In this document: positions 1-8,227 of the stretch, piece after piece | How positions within the stretch are numbered: position 1 is the stretch's first letter | Layout of the letters: each line of letters opens with the position of its first letter | NCBI GenBank assembly: GCA_038233055.1 | Contig: JBBSMS010000003.1 | Location: 1-51,849 of the forward strand | DNA from: Salsipaludibacter sp038233055 | Lineage (GTDB): Bacteria; Actinomycetota; Nitriliruptoria; Nitriliruptorales; Nitriliruptoraceae | Direction: 5' to 3' | Length of the DNA stretch: 51,849 nucleotides | Notes under the pieces: generated by a model | Databases searched by the model: none | What the model was told of the DNA's origin: nothing | Seen by the model: the letters and a program-made list of their open reading frames with translations, nothing else | Position numbers and translations under genes: made by a program

Positions 1-96
1 GCCCGACCGGACCGGTGTGCCGCCGGTCGCGGCCGGTCGCGGTTCTACCTTCAACGGCGATGGCGACGAGGCCACGGTGACGAGTGGGAGGCCGAG

Positions 97-768
97 ATGG
101 CGTTGGCGGACCTGGTGGGGCCCGGGTGGGCCGACGCGCTCGAAGCGGTGGCCGACGACATCGCGGCCATGGGCGACTGGCTGCGCGCCGAGCAGGCCGC
201 CGGGCGGCCGTTCCTGCCCGACGGCGACCGGGTCTTCGCGGCGTTGCAGATGTCGTTGGACGACGTCAAGGTGCTGATCGTGGGCCAGGACCCCTACCCG
301 ACGCCCGGCCACCCGATCGGGTTGTGCTTCGCGGCGGCGCCGGACGTGCGTCCGATCCCCAGGTCGCTGGCCAACATCTTCACGGAGTACGTGGACGACC
401 TCGGCCATCCCCGACCGGCAACCGGTGACCTCACGCCGTGGGTCGAGCAGGGGGTGTGCCTGCTGAACCGGTCGTTGACGGTGCGGCCCGGGACACCGGC
501 GTCGCACCGCGGCAAGGGCTGGGAACCGATCACCGACGCGATCATCAACGTGCTGGTCGCGCGCGAGCGCCCGCTTGTGGCGATCCTGTGGGGGCGTGAC
601 GCCCGCAATCTCGCAGCGCGACTGGCGGACACGCCTCGAATCGAGTCGACCCACCCGTCGCCGCTGTCGGCGCACCGGGGGTTCTTCGGCTCACGTCCGT
701 TCAGTCGTGCCAACGCCGCGCTGGTCGATCTCGGTGGCGACCCGGTTGATTGGCGACTGCCGTCCTGA
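97..768 (+). CDS. ung: uracil-DNA glycosylase, family 1
   Basis: A 223-residue protein that removes uracil from DNA as the first step of base-excision repair in the cytoplasm. The water-activating motif GQDPYP sits near residues 62-67 and the DNA-intercalating motif HPSPLSAHRGFFGSRPF near 186-202; both are hallmarks of family 1 UDG. Length matches the family (about 220-230). Most relatives have GQDPYH in the first motif; here the residue after Tyr is Pro, a change seen in part of the family and worth noting. The ATG is preceded by GGGAGG about 6 nt upstream. A possible -10 (TACCTT, 46-51) lies upstream. It stands alone and converges with the CAP gene. Confidence 0.95.
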   Translation: MALADLVGPGWADALEAVADDIAAMGDWLRAEQAAGRPFLPDGDRVFAALQMSLDDVKVLIVGQDPYPTPGHPIGLCFAAAPDVRPIPRSLANIFTEYVDDLGHPRPATGDLTPWVEQGVCLLNRSLTVRPGTPASHRGKGWEPITDAIINVLVARERPLVAILWGRDARNLAARLADTPRIESTHPSPLSAHRGFFGSRPFSRANAALVDLGGDPVDWRLPS

Positions 769-826
769 CGCGTGCGTCCTTAGCCCGCCCGGCGCGTGAC
801 CGGGATCGACGGGATGGGATCCGACC

Positions 827-1378
827 TCACCAACCCATCAACTGGACGACCACGTAGCCGCGGGGGCCCTTGTAGATGCCCACGCCCATCTTGCGGTTGC
901 GTGAGTCCAGCAAATTGGAACGGTGCCCGGACGAGTTCATCCACGCGCGGATCGTCGAGCGAGACGTCTTGTAGCCCAGGGCAAGGTTCTCGGAGACCCC
1001 ACTGAGGTTGCAGTCGCGCAGCACGTCACCGAGGTCCTGGTGGCTGAAGTTGTTGCGTGCGGCGAGCCGGTAGGCCCACTGCTCGGCGCGCCGGTCCAGG
1101 CAGGACTGCACGGTGAGCGGGCGCAGCCCGCGATCGGTGCGAACGCGGTTGGTCCAGGCCTTGTTCCCGCGCTTGTAGCCACCCTTGGACCACGCGACCG
1201 TGGTCACCAGCGGCGCTTCGGCCTCTGCACTGGCCGAGGATGCGGCCAGCTCGGCCGGGACGCGGGAGGCCTGTGCCGGGGGGACGACCACGCCGACCGC
1301 CACCATGGCGAGCAGGACCAGCAACGACAGGCGGCGAGTTGGCGCGGCAAAATGGGCGGGGGAACGGGGGATCTGCAC
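827..1378 (-). CDS. secreted CAP-domain (SCP/PR-1-like) protein
   Basis: A 183-residue exported protein. Residues 1 to about 37 form a signal peptide: a basic start, a hydrophobic stretch (LSLLVLLAMVAVGVVV) and an Ala-x-Ala-like cleavage region. The mature part is a single CAP domain, recognised by NFSHQDL, SENLALG and WMNSSGHRSNLL, which correspond to the conserved CAP His/Glu pocket. Bacterial CAP proteins are extracellular and of mostly unknown role; some bind lipids or cell-wall material. Two Cys residues (in QSCLDRR and LRDCNLSG) could form a disulfide. It is monocistronic, converging on ung, and about 120 nt separate it from the next minus-strand gene. Confidence 0.85.
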   Translation of the reverse strand: MQIPRSPAHFAAPTRRLSLLVLLAMVAVGVVVPPAQASRVPAELAASSASAEAEAPLVTTVAWSKGGYKRGNKAWTNRVRTDRGLRPLTVQSCLDRRAEQWAYRLAARNNFSHQDLGDVLRDCNLSGVSENLALGYKTSRSTIRAWMNSSGHRSNLLDSRNRKMGVGIYKGPRGYVVVQLMGW

Positions 1379-1501
1379 GGCGGACCTTCTTGGGCGACGC
1401 AGCGCGTCGCAAGACGTCGGATGGCGGTGCCGACGCTAGAGGCCCCCCGACTCACGAACAGCAGCTTCCTGTCCGATCGTCCCCTGGCCCCGGGATAGGA
1501 C

Positions 1502-2349
1502 TCAGGTTACCGCCCGGCGGTAGAGCCTGACGGCCAGCGGCGCGAACACCACCAGCAGTCCCACGATCCAGGCCAGCGCCAGCAGGGTCTGGCCGGCGAC
1601 CGTCTGGCCCGCCGGCAGGATCCCCTCGCCCAGCATCAGCCCGCGGATCGCGTTGGCGATGATCGTCACGGGCTGGTTCTCCGCAAAGGCCTGGAGCCAA
1701 CCAGGCATGGTCTCGGTCTGGACGAACACGGAACTGGCGAACACGAACGGGAAGACCGGGATGAAGATGGCCGACTGCACCGCCTCCGGGTTCTTGATCT
1801 TCAGGCCGAGGCTGGCCATCACCCACGACAGCGAGAACGCGAAGGCCAACGCCAGCGCGACCCCGCCCAGGAAGCCCAAGAACGACGACTGGTAACGGAA
1901 TCCGATCGCGAAGGCCACGATGAGCATGAGGCCGACGACGAAGGTGTTGCGGACCAGGTCGGCGATCGTGCGCCCGGCCAGCACGGCCGACCGCGCCATC
2001 GGCAGGGACCGGAAGCGGTCGATGACCCCGTTGTTGAGGTCTTCGGTCAACCCGATCGCGGTCTGCCCGGCGCCGAAGGTCACGATCTGGACCAGCAGGC
2101 CGGGCATCAGGAAGTTGATGTACTTGCCGCCCGCGGCCGGCGGGATCTGGGTCCCGATGACCCCGCCGAAGACATAGTTGAACAGCAACAGGAACATCAC
2201 CGGCTGGATGGTGGCGAACACCAGCAGCTGGGGGAGGCGGATGTTGCGGATCAGCCCCGACGGGTCACGACCAGCGTGTCGCTGACGACCTCGGCCAGCC
2301 CGATGCGCCCGGCGTCGGTCGGGGAGGCGGGTGCGGTCGCGGTGCTCAT
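1502..2349 (-). CDS. ABC-2 type export permease (DrrB-like), frameshifted near its start
   Basis: Membrane subunit of a drug/lipid-type exporter, paired with the ATPase just upstream. The long open part (GTG at 2221 to 1502, 239 residues) has about six hydrophobic segments and the family's LLFNYVFGG motif, but lacks the normal N-terminus. The missing N-terminus is present in another frame: an ATG at 2347-2349 overlaps the ATPase stop (ATGA), and its frame runs to a TGA just past LVVTRR, after which the other frame continues with GLIRNIRLPQLLVF. One base is therefore missing at or near the CCCC run at 2255-2258. This is either a sequencing error or a recent mutation. As written, only a shortened protein from an internal GTG could be made. 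Confidence 0.8.
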
Positions 2350-3389
2350 CGGCGAGCCTTCCGCCCGCGGGTGCGGGCTGGTTCGGGTTGCGAGTCGTCG
2401 GGTGTCGTCGGCCGGGCGTCGTCCTCGGTCAGCGACAGGAACACGTCGTCGAGGGTCGGCTTGTGGGTGGTGATGTCGTCGGGCACCAGGTCGGCGGCGT
2501 CCAGGGCACGGGTGACGGCCATCACGCTGGCGGCACCCTCCGCGGCGGGCAGGCGCAGGTGGCCGCGCTGCGGATCCCAGGTGACCTCGCCCTCGACCGC
2601 GGCCGCGAGGACCCGCCGGAACTCCTCCTGGCGCCCGGCCGGTGGCTCGACCTGCACGATCGTCCCGCCCATGGTGTCCTTGAGCTCGTCAGCGGTGCCC
2701 TCGGTGATGATGCGACCGCGGTCGATCACCCCGACCCGGTCGGCCAACTGGTCCGCCTCCTCCAGGTACTGGGTGGTCAGCAGGACCGTGGTGCCGTTGG
2801 CGACCAGGTCCTGGACCAGTTCCCACACCCCGACTCGACTGCGCGGGTCGATCCCGGTGGTCGGCTCGTCCAGGAACATGACCTCGGGGCGACCGATCAG
2901 GGACGCGGCGAGGTCGAGACGGCGTCGCATCCCGCCCGAGTACGTGCCGACCTGCCGGTCGGCCGCGTCCACCAGGTTGATCCGGTCGAGGATGTCGTTG
3001 GTCCGGCGCCGCGACTCGGCCCGGGACAGCCGGTACAGCCGCCCGATCATCTCGACGTTCTCGCGGCCGGTCTGGTATTGGTCCACGGCCGCGAACTGGC
3101 CGGCCAGGCCGATCCTGGTCCGCGCGGCCGGTGGGTCCTCGACGACGTCGACACCGGCAACCGTCGCGGACCCGGCGTCGGGCTTGAGCAGCGTCGACAG
3201 CACCCGGATCAGGGTCGTCTTGCCGGCGCCGTTGGGGCCCAGCAGGCTGTAGATGGAGCCGCGGCGGACCTGCAGGTCGACGCCGTCGACGGCGGTCAGG
3301 TCACCGAAGCGCACGACGATGCCGCGGGCGTCGACGATCGCATCGGCGCGGTCGTCCGGTGTGGGATCGTGGTGGTCGGGTGGTGGCAT
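2346..3389 (-). CDS. ABC transporter ATPase, DrrA-like (drug resistance exporter family)
   Basis: A 347-residue cytoplasmic ATPase that would power export through the neighbouring ABC-2 permease. Walker A is GPNGAGKT (about residues 51-58), the signature is YSGGM, Walker B is VMFLDEPTTGID, and an H-loop position is replaced by Gln in LLTTQYLEEAD, as is usual in the DrrA group. The C-terminal roughly 100 residues form the DrrA-type extension. It lies 57 nt downstream of the TetR gene on the same strand, and its stop codon overlaps the permease start, so the three form a self-regulated efflux operon. The substrate cannot be read from the sequence; daunorubicin-like drugs are only the family's namesake. 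Confidence 0.92.
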   Translation of the reverse strand: MPPPDHHDPTPDDRADAIVDARGIVVRFGDLTAVDGVDLQVRRGSIYSLLGPNGAGKTTLIRVLSTLLKPDAGSATVAGVDVVEDPPAARTRIGLAGQFAAVDQYQTGRENVEMIGRLYRLSRAESRRRTNDILDRINLVDAADRQVGTYSGGMRRRLDLAASLIGRPEVMFLDEPTTGIDPRSRVGVWELVQDLVANGTTVLLTTQYLEEADQLADRVGVIDRGRIITEGTADELKDTMGGTIVQVEPPAGRQEEFRRVLAAAVEGEVTWDPQRGHLRLPAAEGAASVMAVTRALDAADLVPDDITTHKPTLDDVFLSLTEDDARPTTPDDSQPEPARTRGRKARR

Positions 3390-3446
3390 CGCGGGTCCTG
3401 GTTCATCGGATGGAAGGTGGGTGGGATGGGTGGTCGTGCAGGTGCG

Positions 3447-4106
3447 TCAGGTGTCGCCGAGGAGCGCGTCGGCGTCCAGGCCCTGCCGGAGAAGTGTGAA
3501 GGTGTCGTCGACACAGGTTCGCACGGGCACGTCGCCGCCGGCCGCGACCCAGCGCGTCATCGCCACCCGCATGGCGCCGGACACGACCGCGGACAGCAGC
3601 TGGACGGCCGGATCGTCGGCGGCAGTCCCCGTCCGCGTGGCGATCGCCCGGCCGATGCCCACCTCCACGTCGCGCAGGCCCGCCCGGAAGTGGGCCTGGA
3701 GTCGGGGCTCGCGATGCAGGAGGTGGTGGTGGCGGACCACCTCCGATGCCGGCGGCAGGCGTGCGGCCAGGTGGGACCCGATCATCGTGGCGAGGTCCGC
3801 GATGAGGTCACCCGACGGCCCGCCCGCGCTGAACACCTCGAGGTCGTCGCCGGACGGGGGCGACGGGCGTGCCTGCAGGACCGCGTCCTCCTTGGACGAG
3901 AAGTAGTTGAAGAAGGTGCGGGGAGACACGCCCGCCTGGCGGCAGATCTCGTCGACGGTGACCGCGTCGAACCCCTGCGAGCTGGCGAGGTCGACGGTCG
4001 CCCGGCGCAACGCGGCCTCGGTGGCACGGCGTTTTCGTTCGCGCAGCCCGAGGGGCTCGTCCGGGGCGGGCGAGGCGTCGTCGTCGGCGGTTGTCGGTGG
4101 AGTCAC
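3447..4106 (-). CDS. TetR-family transcriptional regulator
   Basis: A DNA-binding repressor of about 219 residues. The N-terminal helix-turn-helix is clear: AALRRATVDLASSQGFDAVTVDEICRQ in part, then AGVSPRTFFNYFSSKEDAV. The C-terminal domain is diverged, as expected for the ligand-binding half. I chose GTG at 4104-4106 because the palindromic operator lies immediately upstream and the residues before the HTH are the usual disordered leader; the open frame extends to 4364 without stop, so a TTG further upstream cannot be excluded. It heads the exporter operon and probably represses it together with itself. Confidence 0.85.
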   Translation of the reverse strand: MTPPTTADDDASPAPDEPLGLRERKRRATEAALRRATVDLASSQGFDAVTVDEICRQAGVSPRTFFNYFSSKEDAVLQARPSPPSGDDLEVFSAGGPSGDLIADLATMIGSHLAARLPPASEVVRHHHLLHREPRLQAHFRAGLRDVEVGIGRAIATRTGTAADDPAVQLLSAVVSGAMRVAMTRWVAAGGDVPVRTCVDDTFTLLRQGLDADALLGDT

Positions 4107-4115
4107 GACGGGTAT

Positions 4116-4134
4116 TGTTGCATCAACTGCAACA
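4116..4134. promoter_or_regulatory. inverted repeat, likely TetR operator
   Basis: TGTTGCA (4116-4122) and TGCAACA (4128-4134) form a perfect 7-bp inverted repeat with a 5-bp spacer. It sits 10 bp upstream of the chosen TetR start and is AT-rich against a very GC-rich background. Position and symmetry fit autoregulation of the TetR-ABC operon. Confidence 0.65.
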
Positions 4135-4136
4135 TT

Positions 4137-4435
4137 GCGCAAACTGTAGGTATTGACCACTCCGCAAGCGTCCGGCGGGGCCGACAGCGGTGGGGGCCGG
4201 GGCCGTGAGGAGGCGTGGGGCAGGGGTCGGGGACGCTGGTAGGATCGCCACCCGTATGGGCGTCGACCAGCCCGGCGCCCCGCGGCGCCGACTCGCAGTG
4301 GTGTCCGCAGGCCGCGAACGCGCCCACCAGCCACACGACCAGCCCGAGCCCGACGCCCGAGCACGTCGATGGTCCGGCAGCCCTCCGGGGCCGCCCGTGA
4401 TCGCGGCGCCGACGTCCATCCCAGAGGAGGCGGTG
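4137..4435 (+). promoter_or_regulatory. nuo operon upstream region with candidate promoter
   Basis: About 300 nt without a convincing gene lies between the TetR operator and nuoA. The best plus-strand -10 candidate is TAGGAT at 4240-4245, without a clear TTG-type -35. It would give a 5' leader of roughly 185 nt before nuoA. The open plus-strand frame that runs through this leader into nuoA has no homology that I recognise. Confidence 0.35.
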
Positions 4436-4819
4436 ATGTCCTACTACGCGCAGTGGGGATCGTTCGCCGTGCTGGTGGTCTTCGGCATCCTGCTCTACAC
4501 GCTGGTGATGGTCGTCAACCGCCTCTTCCGCGTGAACCTGCCCCACCCCGAGAAGCTCACGACCTACGAGTGCGGGGTCGACGCGGTCGGTACCGGCTGG
4601 GCGCAGATGAACATCCGGTACTACGTGTTCGCGTTCCTGTTCGTCATCTTCGACGTCGAGGCGATCTTCTTGTTCCCGTGGGCACAGATCCTGGGGGACC
4701 TGGACGCCGACAGCATCATCAGCCCGACGTTCGTGCTCATCGAGATGTTCGTCTTCATCGGAATCCTGGTGCTGGGCCTGGTCTATGCCTGGCGGAAGAA
4801 GGTGCTCGAATGGGAGTGA
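4436..4819 (+). CDS. nuoA: NADH-quinone oxidoreductase subunit A
   Basis: A 127-residue membrane subunit of complex I with three transmembrane helices. The conserved loop TTYECGVD (the Cys loop that senses the active/deactive state) and the second-helix motif RYYVFAFLFVIFDVEAIFLFPW are both present. It helps form the quinone cavity with NuoH, NuoB and NuoD. The ATG at 4436 follows AGAGGAGG by about 6 nt, a strong ribosome site, and a GTG directly before it is ignored. It is the first gene of the nuo operon and overlaps the start of nuoB. Confidence 0.95.
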   Translation: MSYYAQWGSFAVLVVFGILLYTLVMVVNRLFRVNLPHPEKLTTYECGVDAVGTGWAQMNIRYYVFAFLFVIFDVEAIFLFPWAQILGDLDADSIISPTFVLIEMFVFIGILVLGLVYAWRKKVLEWE

Positions 4820-5409
4820 TGGAATCCGTCGAACTCCCCAAGCCGCTCAAGTTCGTGTTCAACTGGGGTCGCAAGTACTCGTTGTGGGCGTTCAACTTCG
4901 GCCTGGCGTGCTGCGCGATCGAGTTCATCGCGGCGTCGACCGCCCGCCACGACTTCATCCGACTCGGCGTGATCCCCTTCGCCCACGGCCCGCGCCAGGC
5001 CGACCTGCTGATGGTGTCGGGGACCCTGACCGACAAGATGGCCCCGGCGATCAAGCGGCTCTACGACGAGATGCCCGAGCCGAAGTACGTGATCTCGTTC
5101 GGGTCCTGCGCCAACTGTGGCGGTCCGTACTGGGACAGCTACTCGGTGACCAAGGGCGTCGACCAGATCATCCCCGTCGACGTCTACGTCCCGGGCTGCC
5201 CACCGCGGCCGGAAGCGCTGCTGGACGGGATCATCGCGCTGCAGGACCGGATCCAGAACGAGTCCCTGCCCCAGCGCATGGCCGAGCGCCGCCCGATCAT
5301 CCTGGGCACCGACGGCCAGGTCCACGAACTCAGCGTCGCCGAGGCGCAACAGGCCTCCCGGGAAGCCGACGCCCAGGTCCGACGCGAGGTCGAAGGCGCC
5401 GCTCGATGA
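4810..5409 (+). CDS. nuoB: NADH-quinone oxidoreductase subunit B
   Basis: A 199-residue peripheral-arm subunit that holds the terminal [4Fe-4S] cluster N2, which passes electrons to quinone. Cluster ligands are visible: the tandem Cys in LACCAIEF, the Cys of FGSCANCGG and the Cys of PGCPPRPE. The start may be ATG 4810 (overlapping the nuoA end by 10 nt) or ATG 4819 in a TGATG junction; both keep the core. The C-terminal 35 residues are hydrophilic and charged. A gap of 97 nt containing a strong hairpin separates it from nuoC. Confidence 0.95.
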   Translation: MGVMESVELPKPLKFVFNWGRKYSLWAFNFGLACCAIEFIAASTARHDFIRLGVIPFAHGPRQADLLMVSGTLTDKMAPAIKRLYDEMPEPKYVISFGSCANCGGPYWDSYSVTKGVDQIIPVDVYVPGCPPRPEALLDGIIALQDRIQNESLPQRMAERRPIILGTDGQVHELSVAEAQQASREADAQVRREVEGAAR

Positions 5410-5434
5410 CGCTGACTTCGTCGAGCCAGCGCCG

Positions 5435-5459
5435 TCGTTCCCCCCTCGGGGGGGAACGA
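5435..5459. other. perfect 11-bp hairpin between nuoB and nuoC
   Basis: An 11-nt arm (5435-5445, TCGTTCCCCCC) is exactly complementary to 5449-5459 with a 3-nt loop. There is no T-tract after it, so it is not a standard intrinsic terminator. It could be an RNA stability or processing element that sets the ratio of nuoAB to the rest of the operon. Confidence 0.6.
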
Positions 5460-5506
5460 GGCCGCCCGTGTGGGGTGGTTGGGTGGCCGATGGGGGGGGA
5501 GGTGGC

Positions 5507-8227
5507 ATGAGCTACCCGGTCCTGGCGCGGCGGGACACCGCCCTCGACGACGCCGAAACGACCGCGCTGCTGCGCGATCGGATCGGCGGCGGCATCGTGG
5601 GTGAGGTGGCCGAGTACGGCGAACTGACCGTCGAGGTCGCACCCGCCGACTGGCACCGGACCATCGCGCTGTGTCGCGACGAGGACCTGCTGTCCTTCGA
5701 CCTGTTCGACTGCCTGTTCGGGGTCGATGCGGGCGAGGAGGGGCTGGACGTCGTCGCGGTGTTGTACTCCACCTCCAAGGGGCGCCGGCTCCTGCTGCGG
5801 ACCCGCTGCGAAGGTGGTCGCGAGGCCCCCGTCGTGGCCTCGGTCGCGGACGTCTACGCCGGCGCGAACTGGCACGAACGCGAGGCGTTCGACATGTTCG
5901 GCATCGACTTCGAGGGTCATCCCGGTCTGCTGCCGCGGATCCTGTGCATCGAGAACTTCGAGGGCTGGCCGCTGCGCAAGGAGTTCCCGCTCGCATCCCG
6001 GGTCGCCAAGCCGTGGCCCGGTGTCAAGGACCCGGCGGAACCCGACGAGGACGGCAACGTCATCGTGCGCGAACCCGCGATCGGCGAGGCCCCGGGCCCG
6101 TCCGGGCTGGACGAGATCATTGCCAGGCAGGCGCGCGAGGCCAACCCCACGTCGACCCCCGAGGTCGACGCGGACCAGGGGGCGTCCGGCGGCGCCGACG
6201 CGGCCAACGCCGCCAGCGAGGAGCCGCAGCGCGAGGAGGTGGAACTGGACCAGGAGGTCTACGACCGGCTGATCGGCGAGGGCAAGTCGGAACGGATCGC
6301 GCGCTCGAAGGCCAAGGCCGCCTTCATCAAGAAGCAGCGCGCCGCAGCCAAGGCCGCCGAGGACGAGCCTGCCGAGCAGGAGCGCGAGGAGCAGGAGGGC
6401 GGGGAGGAGCCCGACGTCGCGGCCACCTCCACCGACGAGGCCGAGGCCCCGCCGTCCCCCGATGCCGAGGCGGGCGCCGGCACCGAGGGTGCCACGGCCG
6501 CCGAGGCCGCCCCGAAGCCATCGATCCCTGACGTCGATGACGAGTCCGTGGCCGCCGACGACGTGGACAGCGTGGACGAGCCCGCGCCCGCCGAAGCGTC
6601 CGACGACCAGCAGGCCACGGTCGACGAGGACGTCCCACACGAACCGGACGTCGACGACGAGGCCGCTGCGTCGGCTTCGGCCCGCGCCGACGCCGCCCGC
6701 GCCGACCAGGCCGCCGCCCGCGAGGCCAAGGCCAACGAGGCGTCCGACGACGCGGACGACGCCGACGAGGGCCTCACGCCCGTGCCCGCCGGCAGCCCAC
6801 CCCCGGACCCCGATGACGACGAGGTGGCGCCGGCCGCCGACGCCACCGACGGCGAAACCGAGCCCATTGACGCCGACAGCACGGACGAAGGTGCCGAGCC
6901 CGCGACCGACGAGATCGCAGAAGCCGCTCCGGAGGCCATTGACGAGGCTGCGGGGTCCACGGACGACGCCACCGCGGTCGACGACACCGATGGTGCCGTG
7001 AACGCCGCGGACGCCACGGACGCCACGGACGAGGCGGAGGACCCGGACGACGAGGCCAATGACGCCGCCGCCACGACGGCCGAGTCTGTCGAGCCGGTGA
7101 CCGACGACACCGACGAGGCTCCCGAGGCCAGCGACGAGGCTGCGGCATCCCCGGACGACGCGACCGCGATCGACGACCCCGACGGTGCCGGGGACGAGGA
7201 GGACGCCGCCGACCAGGCCGATGACGTGGACGACGCACCCACGGGCGAGCCGGTCACGGACGACGCACCCACGGCCGAGCCGGCAACGGACGACGCAGAG
7301 ACGGACGAGCCGGTCACGGACGGCGCAGCCACGGCCGAGCCGGCAACGGACGACGCAGAGACGGACGAGCCGGTCACGGACGACGCAGCCACGGATGTGC
7401 CGGTCACGGACGACGCTGCCACGGGCGAGCCGGTCACGGACGACGCAGAGACGGACGAGCCGGTCACCGACGACGCTGCCACGGATGAGGGGGCGGCGGA
7501 CAACGAGCCCGACGACCCCGTGGCCGACGGACCCGAGGTCGACGAGCCCGGTCCCTTCGGCCCGGGATCGGCCTACCCCCGAGAAGACGGGTCCGGTCCC
7601 CACGGCTGGCGGATCAAGGCCACGCAGGACGGCAACGTCTTCCACACCGAGGACTCGCCGAACTGGCGTACCGCCCAGGCGGACGTGTGGTTCGACGACG
7701 TCGCGGCGGCCCGCGCGGCCGGCTTCGCGCACTGGGACCCCTACGTCCGCACCGACCTCGAGGCCGACCCGGTCACCTCGACCACCCACGACGGGCCCGC
7801 CCCCGTCGGTGGGACCCTGCCGACCGACGACGGCGTCGAGATCCCCGGCCGCACCGCCGACGTGGACCTCCACGTCGACGACGCCGGTGAGGACGGCCCG
7901 CCCGGGTACGGCGCCCTGGACGTCCACCAGCGTGAGCCCGCGGTCGAGCCACACGGCGAAGGCGAGGACGGTGACGGCCCCTACGGTGCCGGGTCCGCCG
8001 CGCCGGCCGAGGACGGTTCCGGTCCGGACGGGTGGACGGTCAAGGGCAACGCGGACTCGATGCTGTTCCACACCGACGACTCGCCCCAGTTCGACGACAC
8101 GAAGGCGGAGGTGTGGTTCGCCTCGATCGAGGCTGCCCGCGCCGCCGGCTTCCGCCACTGGGACCGCAGCCAGCGTCGTGACCAGTCCGAGCAGCAGTCC
8201 GAGCAGGAAGGGCCGCAGGGTGAGTGA
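5507..8227 (+). CDS. nuoC: NADH-quinone oxidoreductase subunit C with a very long acidic repeat tail
   Basis: A 906-residue protein. Only the first roughly 200 residues are NuoC, the 30-kDa-type subunit of the quinone-binding module, identified by ANWHEREAFDMFGIDFEGHP and GWPLRKEFPL. The remaining 700 residues are not part of any NuoC I know. Residues about 244-290 carry a helical basic motif (VYDRLIGEGKSERIARSKAK) shared with the NuoI tail. Residues about 290-680 are a Asp/Glu/Ala/Thr-rich low-complexity stretch that includes a 10-residue tandem repeat. Residues about 683-745 and 823-885 are two related globular modules (GSGPxGWxIK...HTxDSP...AEVWF...AARAAGFxHWD) resembling the actinobacterial 'sunset' type domain. 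The ATG at 5507 is preceded by GGGGGGGAGG; an upstream ATG at 5468 is less likely. The stop overlaps nuoD by 8 nt. Confidence 0.92.
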   Translation: MSYPVLARRDTALDDAETTALLRDRIGGGIVGEVAEYGELTVEVAPADWHRTIALCRDEDLLSFDLFDCLFGVDAGEEGLDVVAVLYSTSKGRRLLLRTRCEGGREAPVVASVADVYAGANWHEREAFDMFGIDFEGHPGLLPRILCIENFEGWPLRKEFPLASRVAKPWPGVKDPAEPDEDGNVIVREPAIGEAPGPSGLDEIIARQAREANPTSTPEVDADQGASGGADAANAASEEPQREEVELDQEVYDRLIGEGKSERIARSKAKAAFIKKQRAAAKAAEDEPAEQEREEQEGGEEPDVAATSTDEAEAPPSPDAEAGAGTEGATAAEAAPKPSIPDVDDESVAADDVDSVDEPAPAEASDDQQATVDEDVPHEPDVDDEAAASASARADAARADQAAAREAKANEASDDADDADEGLTPVPAGSPPPDPDDDEVAPAADATDGETEPIDADSTDEGAEPATDEIAEAAPEAIDEAAGSTDDATAVDDTDGAVNAADATDATDEAEDPDDEANDAAATTAESVEPVTDDTDEAPEASDEAAASPDDATAIDDPDGAGDEEDAADQADDVDDAPTGEPVTDDAPTAEPATDDAETDEPVTDGAATAEPATDDAETDEPVTDDAATDVPVTDDAATGEPVTDDAETDEPVTDDAATDEGAADNEPDDPVADGPEVDEPGPFGPGSAYPREDGSGPHGWRIKATQDGNVFHTEDSPNWRTAQADVWFDDVAAARAAGFAHWDPYVRTDLEADPVTSTTHDGPAPVGGTLPTDDGVEIPGRTADVDLHVDDAGEDGPPGYGALDVHQREPAVEPHGEGEDGDGPYGAGSAAPAEDGSGPDGWTVKGNADSMLFHTDDSPQFDDTKAEVWFASIEAARAAGFRHWDRSQRRDQSEQQSEQEGPQGE
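7238..7477 (+). repeat. 30-bp tandem repeat (8 units) inside nuoC
   Basis: Eight consecutive 30-bp units from 7238 to 7477, plus a degenerate ninth, encode variants of a 10-residue unit like ETDEPVTDDA / ATAEPATDDA. Units differ mainly at codons 1, 3-4 and 6. It keeps the reading frame, so copy-number change would lengthen or shorten the acidic tail without breaking the gene. Confidence 0.9.

Noticed and set aside
5410..5506. Hairpin as a transcription terminator ending nuoAB
   Set aside because: No T-run follows and nuoC-N are needed in the same complex; a processing or stability role is more likely.
7238..7477. Possible CRISPR array
   Set aside because: Units are directly adjacent 30-bp repeats without unique spacers and lie in the nuoC reading frame.
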